Assembly: GCA_036502625.1 (NCBI GenBank)
Contig: DASXYG010000121.1
Location: 26,271-90,270 of the forward strand
Source of the DNA: DASXYG01 sp036502625
GTDB lineage: Bacteria; Actinomycetota; Actinomycetes; Streptosporangiales; Streptosporangiaceae
Direction: 5' to 3'
Length of the DNA: 64,000 bases
This document shows positions 33,148 to 41,505 of this stretch, piece after piece. A program made the position numbers and the translations under genes. The notes beneath the pieces are model-generated. The model did no database searches. It was not told the origin of the DNA and saw only the letters and a program-made list of their open reading frames with translations. Position 1 is the first letter of the stretch. Each line of letters starts with the position of its first letter.

Positions 33148-33483
33148 TCACCGGCTGGGTTCGTGCTGCGGCAGCGGCGCCCGGATGTTCGGCTCGGTGT
33201 TGACCGGGGCGGCCGACGTGGTGCCGCGGCCGGTGGTCTGCGCCGGGCGGTGGCGTGAGGAATTGAGGACCGCCGCGTAGACCGCGACGAGGATGCCGAT
33301 CACGAAGACGGCGATCATCACGAGCGCGGTCACACGGACCAGCGCGCGGCGCCGCTCGTCGCGGTCGGCCCGGCGCCGGCGCAGGCCGAACGTCGTCAGG
33401 CGCGTGGCCAGCGACGGGTCATCGCGGGTGATCTGCTGTTCGATCTCGGCGAGAATTCGCTGTTCATCCATCGACAAGGCCAT
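33148..33483 (-). CDS. DUF3040 domain membrane protein
   Basis: A 111-residue protein beginning MALSMDEQRILAEIEQQITRDDPSLA, the hallmark of DUF3040, which is confined to actinobacteria. An Arg-rich segment (RRRRADRDERRR) precedes a single transmembrane helix at about residues 53-76, followed by a polar tail of about 35 residues. GGGAGGTGCGGT immediately before the ATG is a strong ribosome-binding site. Function is unknown; it probably sits in the membrane with the DUF3040 helix inside. Confidence 0.88.
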   Translation of the reverse strand: MALSMDEQRILAEIEQQITRDDPSLATRLTTFGLRRRRADRDERRRALVRVTALVMIAVFVIGILVAVYAAVLNSSRHRPAQTTGRGTTSAAPVNTEPNIRAPLPQHEPSR

Positions 33484-33638
33484 ACCGCACCTCCCGGACC
33501 ACACCTCTTACCTGATGGCGTATCACGCGCCCGCCACGCCGCGCGAGACCTCGCGTCACGTATTACCCACCGTGGCCGCCTCCGTAGCCCCGGAAAACGG
33601 CTTGCGATCATTCGAACGCGTGTTCTAGTGTCGCGATC

Positions 33639-35582
33639 ATGCGTTGGGACAGCCTGCGCCTCATCGAGGACGCCGAGCCTCCGGAGGGCACCACCCGCGC
33701 GCTGTTCGCCCAGGGGGCGGTCACGCGCACGTTCGACACGCCCCAGTTCCGCGGCATCACCTTCCACGAGATCCGCGCGAAGTCGATCATCAACCGGGTC
33801 CCGGGCGCGTCCCGCGTGCCGTTCTCCTGGACGATCAACCCGTATCGCGGGTGCAGCCATGCGTGCTCGTACTGCTGCGTCGGCGAGACCCCGATCCTCA
33901 TGGCCGACGGGCGAACGCGCCAGCTCAAGGACGTCCGCGTCGGCGACCGCATCATCGGCACCGTCGCCGACGGCCGGAGCCGCCGCTTCACCGAGACCGA
34001 GGTCCTGGCCCACTGGCGCACCGAGAAGCCCGCCCACCGCGTCACGCTCGGCGACGGCACGGTGCTCGTGGCCAGCGGCGACCACCGCTTCCTCACCGAC
34101 CGCGGCTGGAAGCACGTCACCGGCGCCGCGCAGGGCGCCGCCCGCCGTCCGCATCTGACCACCAACAACAGCCTCGCCGGGCTCGGCGCGTTCGCGCTCC
34201 CGCCGAAGGAGACCCCGGAGTACCGCCGCGGCTACCTCCACGCCGTGCTGCGCGCCGACCCCGCGGCGCCGGCGTCCGGCGCCCCGGCCGTACGGGGGCG
34301 CATCGCCGACTACCTCGCCGACCACCCCGATGCCGCCGCGCAGGGCCCCGAGTCCTGGCCCGCGGCGCCGGGCGCGGAGTGGCGCAAGGGCTTCCTGGCC
34401 GGCATGGCCGACGCGGCCGGCGTGCCGGGGTCGCCCCCGTCCCTCGCCCACGGCGACGACGACCTGATCGACACCGCGCTCACCGCGCTCGACACCCTCG
34501 GATTCGACACCGAGCTGGAGACGACAGGGCGCCGCCGCGCGGAGCGGGTCAGCGTGCTGCGGGTGCTCGGCGGCCCGGCCGAGCGGCTGCGGTTCGTCCA
34601 CACCGTGGGCCCCGCGAGCGCGCCCGACGCGGGCGTGGTGGGCCACCCAGTGCGGGCCGGCGCGCGGCTGCGGGTCGCCTCGGTCGAGCCGCTCGGGCTC
34701 GTCCTCCCGATGTACGACATCACCACCGGCACGGGCGACTTCATCGCCAACGGCGTGGTCAGCCACAACTGCTTCGCCCGCAAGACCCACGAGTACCTCG
34801 ACTTCGACGCGGGCCGCGACTTCGACTCCCAGATCGTGGTGAAGGTGAACGCCCCCGAGCTGGTGCGCCGCGAGCTGGCCGCGCCCCGCTGGCGCGGCGA
34901 CCACATCGCGATGGGCACCAACGTCGACTGCTACCAGCGCGCCGAGGGCCGCTACCGCCTGATGCCCGGCATCATCGCGGCCCTGCGCGACGCGGCGAAC
35001 CCGTTCTCGATCCTCACCAAGGGCTCGCTGATCCTCCGCGACCTCGACCTCCTCGCCGAGGCCGCCGAGGTGACCGACGTCGCGGCGAACGTCTCCGCCG
35101 GCTTCCTCGACCGCGACCTCTGGCGCACCCTCGAATCTGGCACCCCCGCCCCGGAGAAGCGCCTCGAGGTGTGCGCGGCGCTGAACGACCGCGGCATCGC
35201 CTGCGGCGTGCTGATGGCCCCCATCGTCCCGTACCTCACCGACTCCCCCAAGGCGATCGACACCGCGGTAGCCGCCATCGCCCAGACCGGCGCCACCCAC
35301 GTGACCCCGATCGTCCTCCACCTCCGCCCCGGCGCCCGCGAGTGGTTCCTGGCCTGGCTCCAGGCCCACCACCCCACCCTGGTCCCCCGCTACCACGACC
35401 TCTACTCCCAAGGCGCCTACGCCCCCAAGCGCTACCAACAAACCATCACCGACCGCGTCCAAGCCGCCGCAACCCGCCACGCCATCGGCCACCCCACCCG
35501 AGCCCAACCCCGCCGCATAACCCCCCGCCCACCCCCACCCAAGCCCCCCACCCCCCAGGCAGAACAACTAACCCTCCTCTAA
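33639..35582 (+). CDS. Rv2578c-family radical SAM protein interrupted by an intein
   Basis: A 647-residue precursor. The host protein (residues 1-78 and 378-647, 348 in all) is a radical SAM enzyme of the Rv2578c type: NPYRGCSHACSY before the intein joins CFARKTHEYLDFDAGRDFD after it, producing the CX3CX2C cluster motif only on splicing. The rest includes VKVNAPELVRREL, GTNVDCYQRAEGRYRLMPGI and SILTKGSLILRDLDLL, typical of the spore-photoproduct-lyase-like branch. A Pro-rich tail ends QAEQLTLL. The enzyme's substrate is unknown. The gene is monocistronic. Confidence 0.93.
   Translation: MRWDSLRLIEDAEPPEGTTRALFAQGAVTRTFDTPQFRGITFHEIRAKSIINRVPGASRVPFSWTINPYRGCSHACSYCCVGETPILMADGRTRQLKDVRVGDRIIGTVADGRSRRFTETEVLAHWRTEKPAHRVTLGDGTVLVASGDHRFLTDRGWKHVTGAAQGAARRPHLTTNNSLAGLGAFALPPKETPEYRRGYLHAVLRADPAAPASGAPAVRGRIADYLADHPDAAAQGPESWPAAPGAEWRKGFLAGMADAAGVPGSPPSLAHGDDDLIDTALTALDTLGFDTELETTGRRRAERVSVLRVLGGPAERLRFVHTVGPASAPDAGVVGHPVRAGARLRVASVEPLGLVLPMYDITTGTGDFIANGVVSHNCFARKTHEYLDFDAGRDFDSQIVVKVNAPELVRRELAAPRWRGDHIAMGTNVDCYQRAEGRYRLMPGIIAALRDAANPFSILTKGSLILRDLDLLAEAAEVTDVAANVSAGFLDRDLWRTLESGTPAPEKRLEVCAALNDRGIACGVLMAPIVPYLTDSPKAIDTAVAAIAQTGATHVTPIVLHLRPGAREWFLAWLQAHHPTLVPRYHDLYSQGAYAPKRYQQTITDRVQAAATRHAIGHPTRAQPRRITPRPPPPKPPTPQAEQLTLL
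33873..34769 (+). other. Intein within the radical SAM 4Fe-4S motif
   Basis: A 299-residue intein (precursor residues 79-377). It begins Cys-Cys-VGETPILMADG (block A, Cys79), has block B GDHRFLTDRGW, block F PMYDITTGTGDFIANG and ends VVSHN followed by Cys378 as the +1 residue. Choosing the first Cys of CC as residue 1 is the only option that restores the standard CX3CX2C spacing. Two weak LAGLIDADG-like segments, GYLHAVLRAD (about 199-208) and GFLAGMADAAG (about 251-261), suggest a decayed homing endonuclease. Confidence 0.92.
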
Positions 35583-36221
35583 CCACCCCGCCGTCCACCC
35601 CAGCCCACCGCAACCCGCCGCAGTCCTCCGCAATCCGCCGCAGCATCCGCAGCCACTCGCAGCCACCCGTAGCCACTCCGCCAAGCCACCCCACCGAACC
35701 GACCCACCACACCATCAGCCGCGTCCGCCGCCTACCGCCTCGCCACCACCCAAGCCCCCGGCCCCTCCCCCCTCGCCTCCCCAGCCGCCGGAACCCCCGA
35801 GCGCAACGCCCTTCCCAAACCCCACCGGCCTCCGGGCACCGGGAGCGCTACACCCTCCTGAGTCCCCGCTGGATCCCTGGGATGCAGGAGACGCGCTCAC
35901 CCCCAAGCAGCCCCGCTCCCTGGGCGGCCGAGGGACGGCCCGCGCGAGCCTGCGCGAACAGCCTCCGCCCGAGCCACCGGGACCGCACGGAGAACAGCCC
36001 AGCGTCAGGTGCCGCGCCAACCCGCCCAACCGCCTGAACCCCGAGAACAGCACGCTCGCGATCCGGGCTGCGGCGCGAACAGCCCCGCTGTCGGCGTACC
36101 CCTTGGTGTGCAGAGGTCGGTACGGATAAACGTGCAGGGGTGTCAGTGCTGGTCAGGGCGGGGTCGGTGTCGTAGGTCGGCGACGGTGAAGCTGAATCTA
36201 TGCCGAACGTGGCGACAGAAT
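35583..36221. other. C-rich low-complexity intergenic region
   Basis: About 640 bp without a credible gene. The first 130 bp are made of degenerate CCGCA/GCCACCC units (CCGCAGTCCTCCGCAATCCG and similar), strongly C-skewed on the plus strand. The remainder is Pro/Arg-coding-like noise in all frames. Codon 3' positions of the preceding gene's last ~60 codons are also unusually C-rich, so the skew begins inside the radical SAM gene. Confidence 0.6.
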
Positions 36222-36258
36222 ACCAGCGCTGTCTTATATAAGTGGAAGCTGGTATGAT
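36222..36258 (+). promoter_or_regulatory. arsR promoter and operator
   Basis: TATGAT at 36253-36258 is a near-consensus -10 ending 8 nt before the GTG at 36267. TGTCTT at 36230-36235 is a possible -35 with 17-bp spacing. CTTATATAAG (36233-36242) is a perfect palindrome overlapping the -35, and ACCAGC...GCTGGT flank it at 36223-36228 and 36248-36253 as a longer inverted repeat. This is well placed for autorepression by the ArsR protein. Confidence 0.65.
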
Positions 36259-36266
36259 TCTGGTTT

Positions 36267-36671
36267 GTGCACGCGTTCGACATCCTTGGCGACCCGGTGC
36301 GCCGGCGCATTCTGGAGCTGCTTGCCGACGGTGAGCAGACCTCTGGCGCGATCACGGAGGTGATCCGGGCCGAGTTCGGACTCTCCCAGCCGGCTGTCTC
36401 ACAGCATCTGCGCGTGCTGCGGGACAGCGGGTTCACGTCGGTGCGGGCTGAGGGCGCTCGCCGGTTCTACGCCGTCGAGACCGCGCCGCTGCGCGAGGTT
36501 GACGCATGGTTGGACCGGTTTCGCCGGTTCTGGGAACAACGCCTCGACGCCCTGGGAACCGAGCTGGCCCGGGGCAGGCGTGCAGCCCGGACGGCCGGTG
36601 GGGAGCCCACCCGACCGGCCGAGCCCGGCACCGATGCGGACAAGACCGATCCGTCGGCGAAGGGAACCTGA
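36267..36671 (+). CDS. ArsR/SmtB family transcriptional regulator
   Basis: A 134-residue winged-helix regulator starting MHAFDILGDPVRRRILELLADGEQ. The HTH is GLSQPAVSQHLRVLRDSGFTS (about residues 38-58) and the wing VRAEGARRFYAVE. No metal-binding cysteines are present in the alpha-3 or alpha-5 positions, so it does not look like an arsenite or metal sensor; the partnership with an AHSA1-type protein is a common actinobacterial arrangement. The C-terminal 40 residues are Pro/Ala-rich. The following SRPBCC gene starts 1 nt after its stop. Confidence 0.9.
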   Translation: MHAFDILGDPVRRRILELLADGEQTSGAITEVIRAEFGLSQPAVSQHLRVLRDSGFTSVRAEGARRFYAVETAPLREVDAWLDRFRRFWEQRLDALGTELARGRRAARTAGGEPTRPAEPGTDADKTDPSAKGT

Positions 36672-36672
36672 C

Positions 36673-37317
36673 ATGAAGGACGTATTGGACGAACTGGCCG
36701 CCGCGCGCCGAGCGATGGGCAAGGGCAGCGTGCCCGCCGGCGACGCGTACACCATAGAGGTGCGGCGTCGATACGAAGCGCAGATCGACGACGTCTGGGA
36801 CGCCATCACCAGCCCCGAGCGGTTGTCTCGCTGGTTGAAACCGGTCACCGGAGATCTGCGACTCGGCGGGACGTTCGAGCTGGACGGTGGTGAGCACGGC
36901 GAGATCCTCCGGTGCGAGCCACCGCGTCTACTCAAGGTGTCCTGGCTCTACGGACCGGACGCCGACGCGTGGCCCGGCACGAGCGAGGTGGAAGTGCGCC
37001 TGGTCCCGGGCCCGACCGGCGACACCGAATTCGAACTCATCCACGCAGCAGTCGTCGAGGAGCCCCTCTTCCCGACATACGGCCCCGGTGCCGGCGGCGT
37101 CGGCTGGGACCTGCATCTCCTCGCCCTGGCCCAGATGTTGGCCGGTGGCGAGACCGCCGACCACGCGGCGGTCGAGAAGTCGCCCGAAGGACGCGAGTTC
37201 ATCCGGCGCAGCGCCGCGGCCTGGGGCGAGGCTCACCTGGCCGCCGGTGGCGAACCGGAGCACGTCGCGGCCGCAGTCGAGGCCACCACCAAGTTCTACG
37301 CACCCGACCCGACCTGA
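36673..37317 (+). CDS. SRPBCC (AHSA1-like) domain protein
   Basis: A 214-residue protein starting MKDVLDELAAARRAMGKGS. From about residue 28 it has the START/Bet v1-like fold of the AHSA1 group: IEVRRRYEAQIDDVWDAITSPERLSRWLKPVTGDLRLGGTFEL, then GEILRCEPPRLLKVSW and an acidic strand. A predicted helix packs into a hydrophobic cavity. AGGGAA lies 6 nt before the ATG, inside the end of arsR, and the two genes are an operon. Members bind hydrophobic ligands; no enzymatic residues are identifiable. Confidence 0.88.
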   Translation: MKDVLDELAAARRAMGKGSVPAGDAYTIEVRRRYEAQIDDVWDAITSPERLSRWLKPVTGDLRLGGTFELDGGEHGEILRCEPPRLLKVSWLYGPDADAWPGTSEVEVRLVPGPTGDTEFELIHAAVVEEPLFPTYGPGAGGVGWDLHLLALAQMLAGGETADHAAVEKSPEGREFIRRSAAAWGEAHLAAGGEPEHVAAAVEATTKFYAPDPT

Positions 37318-37455
37318 CATCCCCGCTGCGGCGAGCTGACCAGCACTCCTGGCGCTCGCACCGCCGATGAGGATCCTCAGCGAGACGGATTTCAGACCTC
37401 TCCGTCGAGGAGCAGCACGAGCAGCACGTTGTCCCACACCTGGAAAGAATGCGCG

Positions 37456-37947
37456 ATGAAGTACACCAACTCGATCGAGATCGCCCTGCCGCGGGAGAGG
37501 GTGGCCCGGCTGCTCGCCGACCCGGCGCACCTACCGAAGTGGCTGCGAGGCCTGGTACTGCACGAGCCGGTGAACGGGATACACGGGCAGCCCGGTACCA
37601 AGTCGCGGGTCGTGATGCAGTCGGGGCAGCGGAAGATCGAGTGCACCGAAACGATCACACGCCGGGACCCGGCAGACCTGCACGGGATCCCGAAAGAGAG
37701 CGTCGTTCACTTCGACCGCGAGATCGTCGGCGCGGGCATGTGGAGCGTCGTGCGCGATCGGCTGGCCGAAGCCAATCCGAAGACGACGCTCTGGGAGAGC
37801 GAGAGCGAATACCGGTTCAGCAGCCTGCTGATGCGGCTGGTGGGGCTTCTCATGCCCGGCTCCTTCCACAAGCAGTCGCAACAGCACATGCAGGATTTCA
37901 AGGCGTTCGCCGAACAGGGGAAGGATGTCCGCGACGGGAAGAACTGA
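37456..37947 (+). CDS. SRPBCC family protein
   Basis: A 163-residue START/Bet v1-like protein starting MKYTNSIEIALPRERVARLLADPAHLPKWLRGL, with GTKSRVVMQSGQRKIECTETI and a long C-terminal helix LMRLVGLLMPGSFHKQSQQHMQDFKAFAEQ. It belongs to the polyketide-cyclase/dehydrase-like superfamily. GGAAAGAA lies 7 nt before the ATG. It is 139 bp after the ArsR-linked SRPBCC gene on the same strand, so it may be part of the same accessory cluster or have its own promoter. Ligand unknown. Confidence 0.85.
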   Translation: MKYTNSIEIALPRERVARLLADPAHLPKWLRGLVLHEPVNGIHGQPGTKSRVVMQSGQRKIECTETITRRDPADLHGIPKESVVHFDREIVGAGMWSVVRDRLAEANPKTTLWESESEYRFSSLLMRLVGLLMPGSFHKQSQQHMQDFKAFAEQGKDVRDGKN

Positions 37948-38065
37948 TCTGCCGCAAACAGCAACGAGAATCTCCGACGGCGATCGGCCGCTGCGTGGAG
38001 CGCCCGGTCACGGGATCGTGGGGCGTGACCATCATCGGGCACTTGCGTTTCGACAAGCGGTGTCA

Positions 38066-38832
38066 GGCAAAGCCGACATAGCCACGGGGGCGCCCGACCT
38101 CGTCCAGCACGAGGACGTGGGGGCGCAGGTAGGCGCGCATTTTGGAGGTCAGTCGGCCACCCAGAACGCCGCCAGGTCCTGGCTGGTGGTGAAGCGCACG
38201 AACGGGGCGCGGGAATGCGACAGCACCATGCGGAAGGAATAGACCTTCGCGATCCCGACGTGCGCCAGGATGCCGCCTTCGTCGCCCCAATCGACCTGCG
38301 CCTGAGCGCCGGGCACCACCTCGAACCGGCGATGCGGCCGGGCCAGTTCGCTGGGCGTGTAACCGAGCTCCTGGGCGATCCTGGGGCGGGCTTCCTGCAG
38401 ATACAGCTTGACCCGCCGATAATGACCGGTGAACCCGTACTGCTCGACCAGCCGTTCATGGATCACCGACGCCTTCAACCGCAGCTCCGCCCGCAGCCAC
38501 CCGTCGATCACCTCGACATACGGACCGATCACCTGACGGTGCCGTGACCGCCGCCCAGCCGCCGCCGGAGGCGCCACCGGCCCGTCGTCCTCCAGGTACT
38601 TCTTCACCGTCCGCCAGTTCAACCCGGTCTCCCGCGCGATCTCCGAGATCGACGCCCCCGCATCCCGCAACACCCGGAACCGGCGTAGCTCAAGCCAACG
38701 CTCCGCCTCCAACACCACCGCGACCCCCACCCCAGGTGAACAACACCACCCGGAAGGCTCCACGAACACAGCCCGAGATCACAGCCGCACGCTGAGTAAC
38801 TCTGCACGTTTACCAGTACCCAGCTCTGCACA
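38066..38832 (-). mobile_element. Remnant of an IS21-family element with internal deletion
   Basis: The minus strand starts at 38832 with TGTGCAGAG, followed by a second GTGCAGAG at 38807-38800, as in the multiple terminal repeats of IS21 elements. The istA remnant is at 38149-38769. Right after its premature stop another frame (38066-38142) encodes KMRAYLRPHVLVLDEVGRPRG, which resembles the Walker B region of IstB. The C-terminal half of istA and the start of istB are gone, and the far end of the element is not found. Confidence 0.75.
38149..38769 (-). pseudogene. istA: Truncated IstA transposase (IS21 family)
   Basis: About 190 residues of an IstA protein remain. The N-terminal HTH reads SISEIARETGLNWRTVKKYLED, then RQVIGPYVEVIDGWLRAE and HERLVEQYGFTGHYRRVKLYLQEARP, and the first catalytic Asp region PGAQAQVDWGDEGG. 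It stops at FWVAD, about 200 residues short, losing the other DDE-type catalytic residues. A start at a GTG near 38728 (VGVAVVLEAERW) is more likely than the upstream ATG. It cannot transpose. Confidence 0.85.
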
Positions 38833-38839
38833 CGAACCC

Positions 38840-39860
38840 GTACGCCGACACCCGCTCACCCCCGCCGCCACGGAACCTCACGCAGCACAGCTCACACTCC
38901 CCTGGGCGCAGCGCCGCTCGCTCGGATGCGCTCACGCTCCAGAGTCAGCGCCAGTTCCTGGGGACGCGGGCGCCCGGCGGGCGCGGGAGCGGGGACGCTC
39001 GCGCTCCGGATGCCCCGAAGCTCCCTGGCGAGGTGCGCTCACCAGCGCCGGTGCCTGGGGACCGAGGGGCCGCGGGGGCGGGGACGCTCACTCGCTAAGT
39101 GCCCCGACGCTCCCTGGGGCGAGGGCAGAGGCCCGGCGGCGCGAGGGGCCAGGGCCCCGGCGGCCCGGGCCAGGGGGACCGCGGCCCGACAGCCGAGGGG
39201 ACCGTGGCCTGGGACGGGAGGACGGGACGGGTCCCGGCGGCCCAGGTGCCTGGCGGCAGGGGACGCCCGGCGGTGCGGGAACGGGACACTTGCTCGCTAC
39301 ATGCCTCGACCGCCCCTGGGGCGAGGACAGGGGCTCGACGCCCAGGGCAACCCGGGGGCTGGTGCCCGGGGGCGCCCACCCTCAGGAAGGTGCGGTGCCC
39401 GGTCCCTGGGGTGGCCAGGCGGCTGACGGGGCGGGACGCTCACGCCCTGCATGCCCCGACGGTTGCTGGGGCGGGACAAAATCCCGGCCACCCGGCAGCC
39501 CGAGGGACGGGGTCCTGGCGGCCCGGCGGCCCGGGGACGGCGGCCCGAGGGACCAGGTCCCGGAGGCCCGGACGGACGGGGGGCTGCTGGAGCGGGGCTC
39601 ACCCCCCTGCATGCCCTGACGGCCCCTGGGGTGGGAACAAGTGCCCGGCGCCACGGAGGGACGGCGGCCCGGGACGCGGAAGGCCCGGCGGCGGGAGACC
39701 CGGAGGCGGGAGGCCGGGTGACCCTCAGGAGCCCAGGTGCCCGGGAGGCGGGAGGCCCGGTGCCCGGGAGGCCCGGGGCCCGGAGGCCGGGTGCCCGGGA
39801 GGCCCGGGGCCCGGAGGCCGGGTGGCCTCCGGGAGGCCGGGTGGCCGGGGGCGTCCGGCC
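38840..39860 (+). repeat. Degenerate GC-rich repeat tract
   Basis: About 1 kb without a gene. A motif like GGACGCTC.C.CCCTGCATGCCCCGACG followed by CCTGGGGCG recurs at about 38925, 38990, 39085, 39280, 39435 and 39595, 65-195 bp apart. From 39715 to 39855 a shorter unit takes over (GGGAGGCCCGG, CCCGGAGGCCGGGTG), repeated at least six times. Frames through this tract are open on both strands but give only Pro/Gly/Arg-rich sequence. Confidence 0.65.
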
Positions 39861-39888
39861 TCAAGGAGGTGCTGGGCCGGGGCTCTGG

Positions 39889-39942
39889 AGGGGGCGGGGT
39901 GGCGGGAGGGCGCGGGGTTTGGGGTGGGGTGGTGGTGGACGT
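39889..39942 (+). other. G-run cluster (possible G-quadruplex) before an MFS gene
   Basis: Runs of three to six G occur at least seven times in 54 nt on the plus strand (for example GCGCGGGGTTTGGGGTGGGG near 39910-39929). This is about 40 bp upstream of the MFS ribosome-binding site and could fold in DNA or in the transcript leader. Confidence 0.5.
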
Positions 39943-39971
39943 GGGGGGCTTGTGGGATCTACTAAGGAGGG

Positions 39972-41414
39972 ATGTCCGTTTCCTGTGGGTCTGAGTCTGG
40001 CTCGGCTGGGCGAACCGGCGCTGCCCGGAACGAGCGTGCGGAGCATTCCGCGCGGGATGCGCATGACGCCGAGGCGCGGCCGCGGTTTCCTGTGCGGCGG
40101 GACTTCGTGCTCATGCTGGCCGCTACGTTCGGGGCCTTCGTCAACTACGCGGTGCTGCTCACGGTGGTGCCGATGTGGGCGGTCAGCGGTGGCGCGGGCG
40201 CGGCGGGGGCGGGCGGGACGACCGGGGCGTTCATGCTCGTGACCGTGCTGACGCAGCTCGGCGTGCCGTGGATGCTGCGGCGGGTCGGCTACCGGTGGGT
40301 GCTCGTGGCGGGCATTCTCGCGCTCGGCGTTCCGGCGATCGGGTACGCCGTCTCGAGCGCGCTGCCGGTGCTGATGGCCGTGTCGGTGGTCCGGGGCGTG
40401 GGCTTCGGGATGGTGACGGTGGCCGGTGCCGGACTCGTGCCGCATCTGCTTCCCCGGTGGGCGCACGGCCGTGGTGCCGGGCTGTACGGGCTGGCCATCG
40501 GCACGCCGAACCTCCTGGCGCTGCCCCTCGGCGTGTGGGCGGCGGGGCACATCGGCTACCGCCCGATCTTCGTGGTCCTTACCGCGCTCCCGGTGGCCGG
40601 AGCGCTGGTCGCCGTGGCCATGAAGACGAACCGCACAGCGGACGCCCCGACGCCGCGGGCCGCCAGCGAGCTAGGTGCGCGTACGAGCCAGGCGCCCGCG
40701 GACGGCGAGCCGGATGCCCGTACGCGCGTGGACGGCGACCCTGGCGCTCGTACGGAGCGGGCTCGCGCGGAGGGCCAGCCGGGTACCGGCACGGGCCGGG
40801 CACGCGCGGACGGCCAGCCGGACACCCGTACGCGACGGGCCGCGACACTACGCCCCCTGGTGGCGCCGTGGTTGATGCTGTGGACATCGGCGATCATCGC
40901 CGGCGGGCTGCTGACGTTTCTGCCGATTGCCGTTGCGCATACCGCTGCCGGGATCGTTCCGGTGGCGCTGCTGGCGTTCAGTGCCGGGGCGATGGGGTCC
41001 CGGTGGGGGGCGGGGGTGTTGAACGACCGGCGCGGGATGGGGCGGTCACTGCCTGTGGCCATCGTGTCGGGCGTGGTCGGGGCCAGCGGGCTGGTTGCGG
41101 CGACGCTGACGGGCGGCGGCGCGGTTACGGCCGCGGTTACCGTGGCCGGTGCGCTGGCTGTCGGTTTGGGGTTCGGGGCGGTGCAGAACGACACGCTGGT
41201 GATCATGTTCGCGTCCGGGTCCGGCTACGGGCTGGCCAGTGCCGTGTGGAACACCGCGTTCGACGCGGGCACCGGCGCGGCGGCCGTCGGCGTCGGGCTG
41301 ATCGTGCAGCATCTCGGCTACCCGGTCGGCTTCGGGGTGTCCGGTGTGGTCGCGCTGGCCTGCCTGCCGCTGGCGCTGCGCCGCTTCTCGCGGCGAATCC
41401 CGGACCAGGTGTGA
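39972..41414 (+). CDS. MFS transporter
   Basis: A 480-residue transporter with 12 probable helices. The N-terminal 40 residues are polar; the first helix is VLMLAATFGAFVNYAVLLTVVP. The first half ends at about residue 218. A ~75-residue cytoplasmic loop made of degenerate repeats (DARTR, DGDPGARTER, AEGQPGTGTGR, ADGQPDTRTR) links it to the second half starting PLVAPWLMLW. AAGGAGGG directly abuts the ATG at 39972, which is closer than ideal; a start a few codons later would also be consistent. Substrate unknown; resembles drug-efflux types. Confidence 0.88.
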   Translation: MSVSCGSESGSAGRTGAARNERAEHSARDAHDAEARPRFPVRRDFVLMLAATFGAFVNYAVLLTVVPMWAVSGGAGAAGAGGTTGAFMLVTVLTQLGVPWMLRRVGYRWVLVAGILALGVPAIGYAVSSALPVLMAVSVVRGVGFGMVTVAGAGLVPHLLPRWAHGRGAGLYGLAIGTPNLLALPLGVWAAGHIGYRPIFVVLTALPVAGALVAVAMKTNRTADAPTPRAASELGARTSQAPADGEPDARTRVDGDPGARTERARAEGQPGTGTGRARADGQPDTRTRRAATLRPLVAPWLMLWTSAIIAGGLLTFLPIAVAHTAAGIVPVALLAFSAGAMGSRWGAGVLNDRRGMGRSLPVAIVSGVVGASGLVAATLTGGGAVTAAVTVAGALAVGLGFGAVQNDTLVIMFASGSGYGLASAVWNTAFDAGTGAAAVGVGLIVQHLGYPVGFGVSGVVALACLPLALRRFSRRIPDQV

Positions 41415-41505
41415 CCTTGCCCCCGGTCCGGCCGGATCAGGTCGCGCTCGGCCGCGGCCGCCTAGGCTGGGGTGATCGCGTACGTACGGCAGCGGGGAGC
41501 GGGGC

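Noticed and set aside
36267..36671. Arsenic-resistance regulator for the ArsB-like permease
   Set aside because: The regulator lacks metal-binding cysteines and lies 16 kb away; the permease could carry another anion.
38926..39994. Overlapping open frames in the GC-rich repeat tract
   Set aside because: Low-complexity translations on both strands; frames stay open only because stop codons are rare at this composition.
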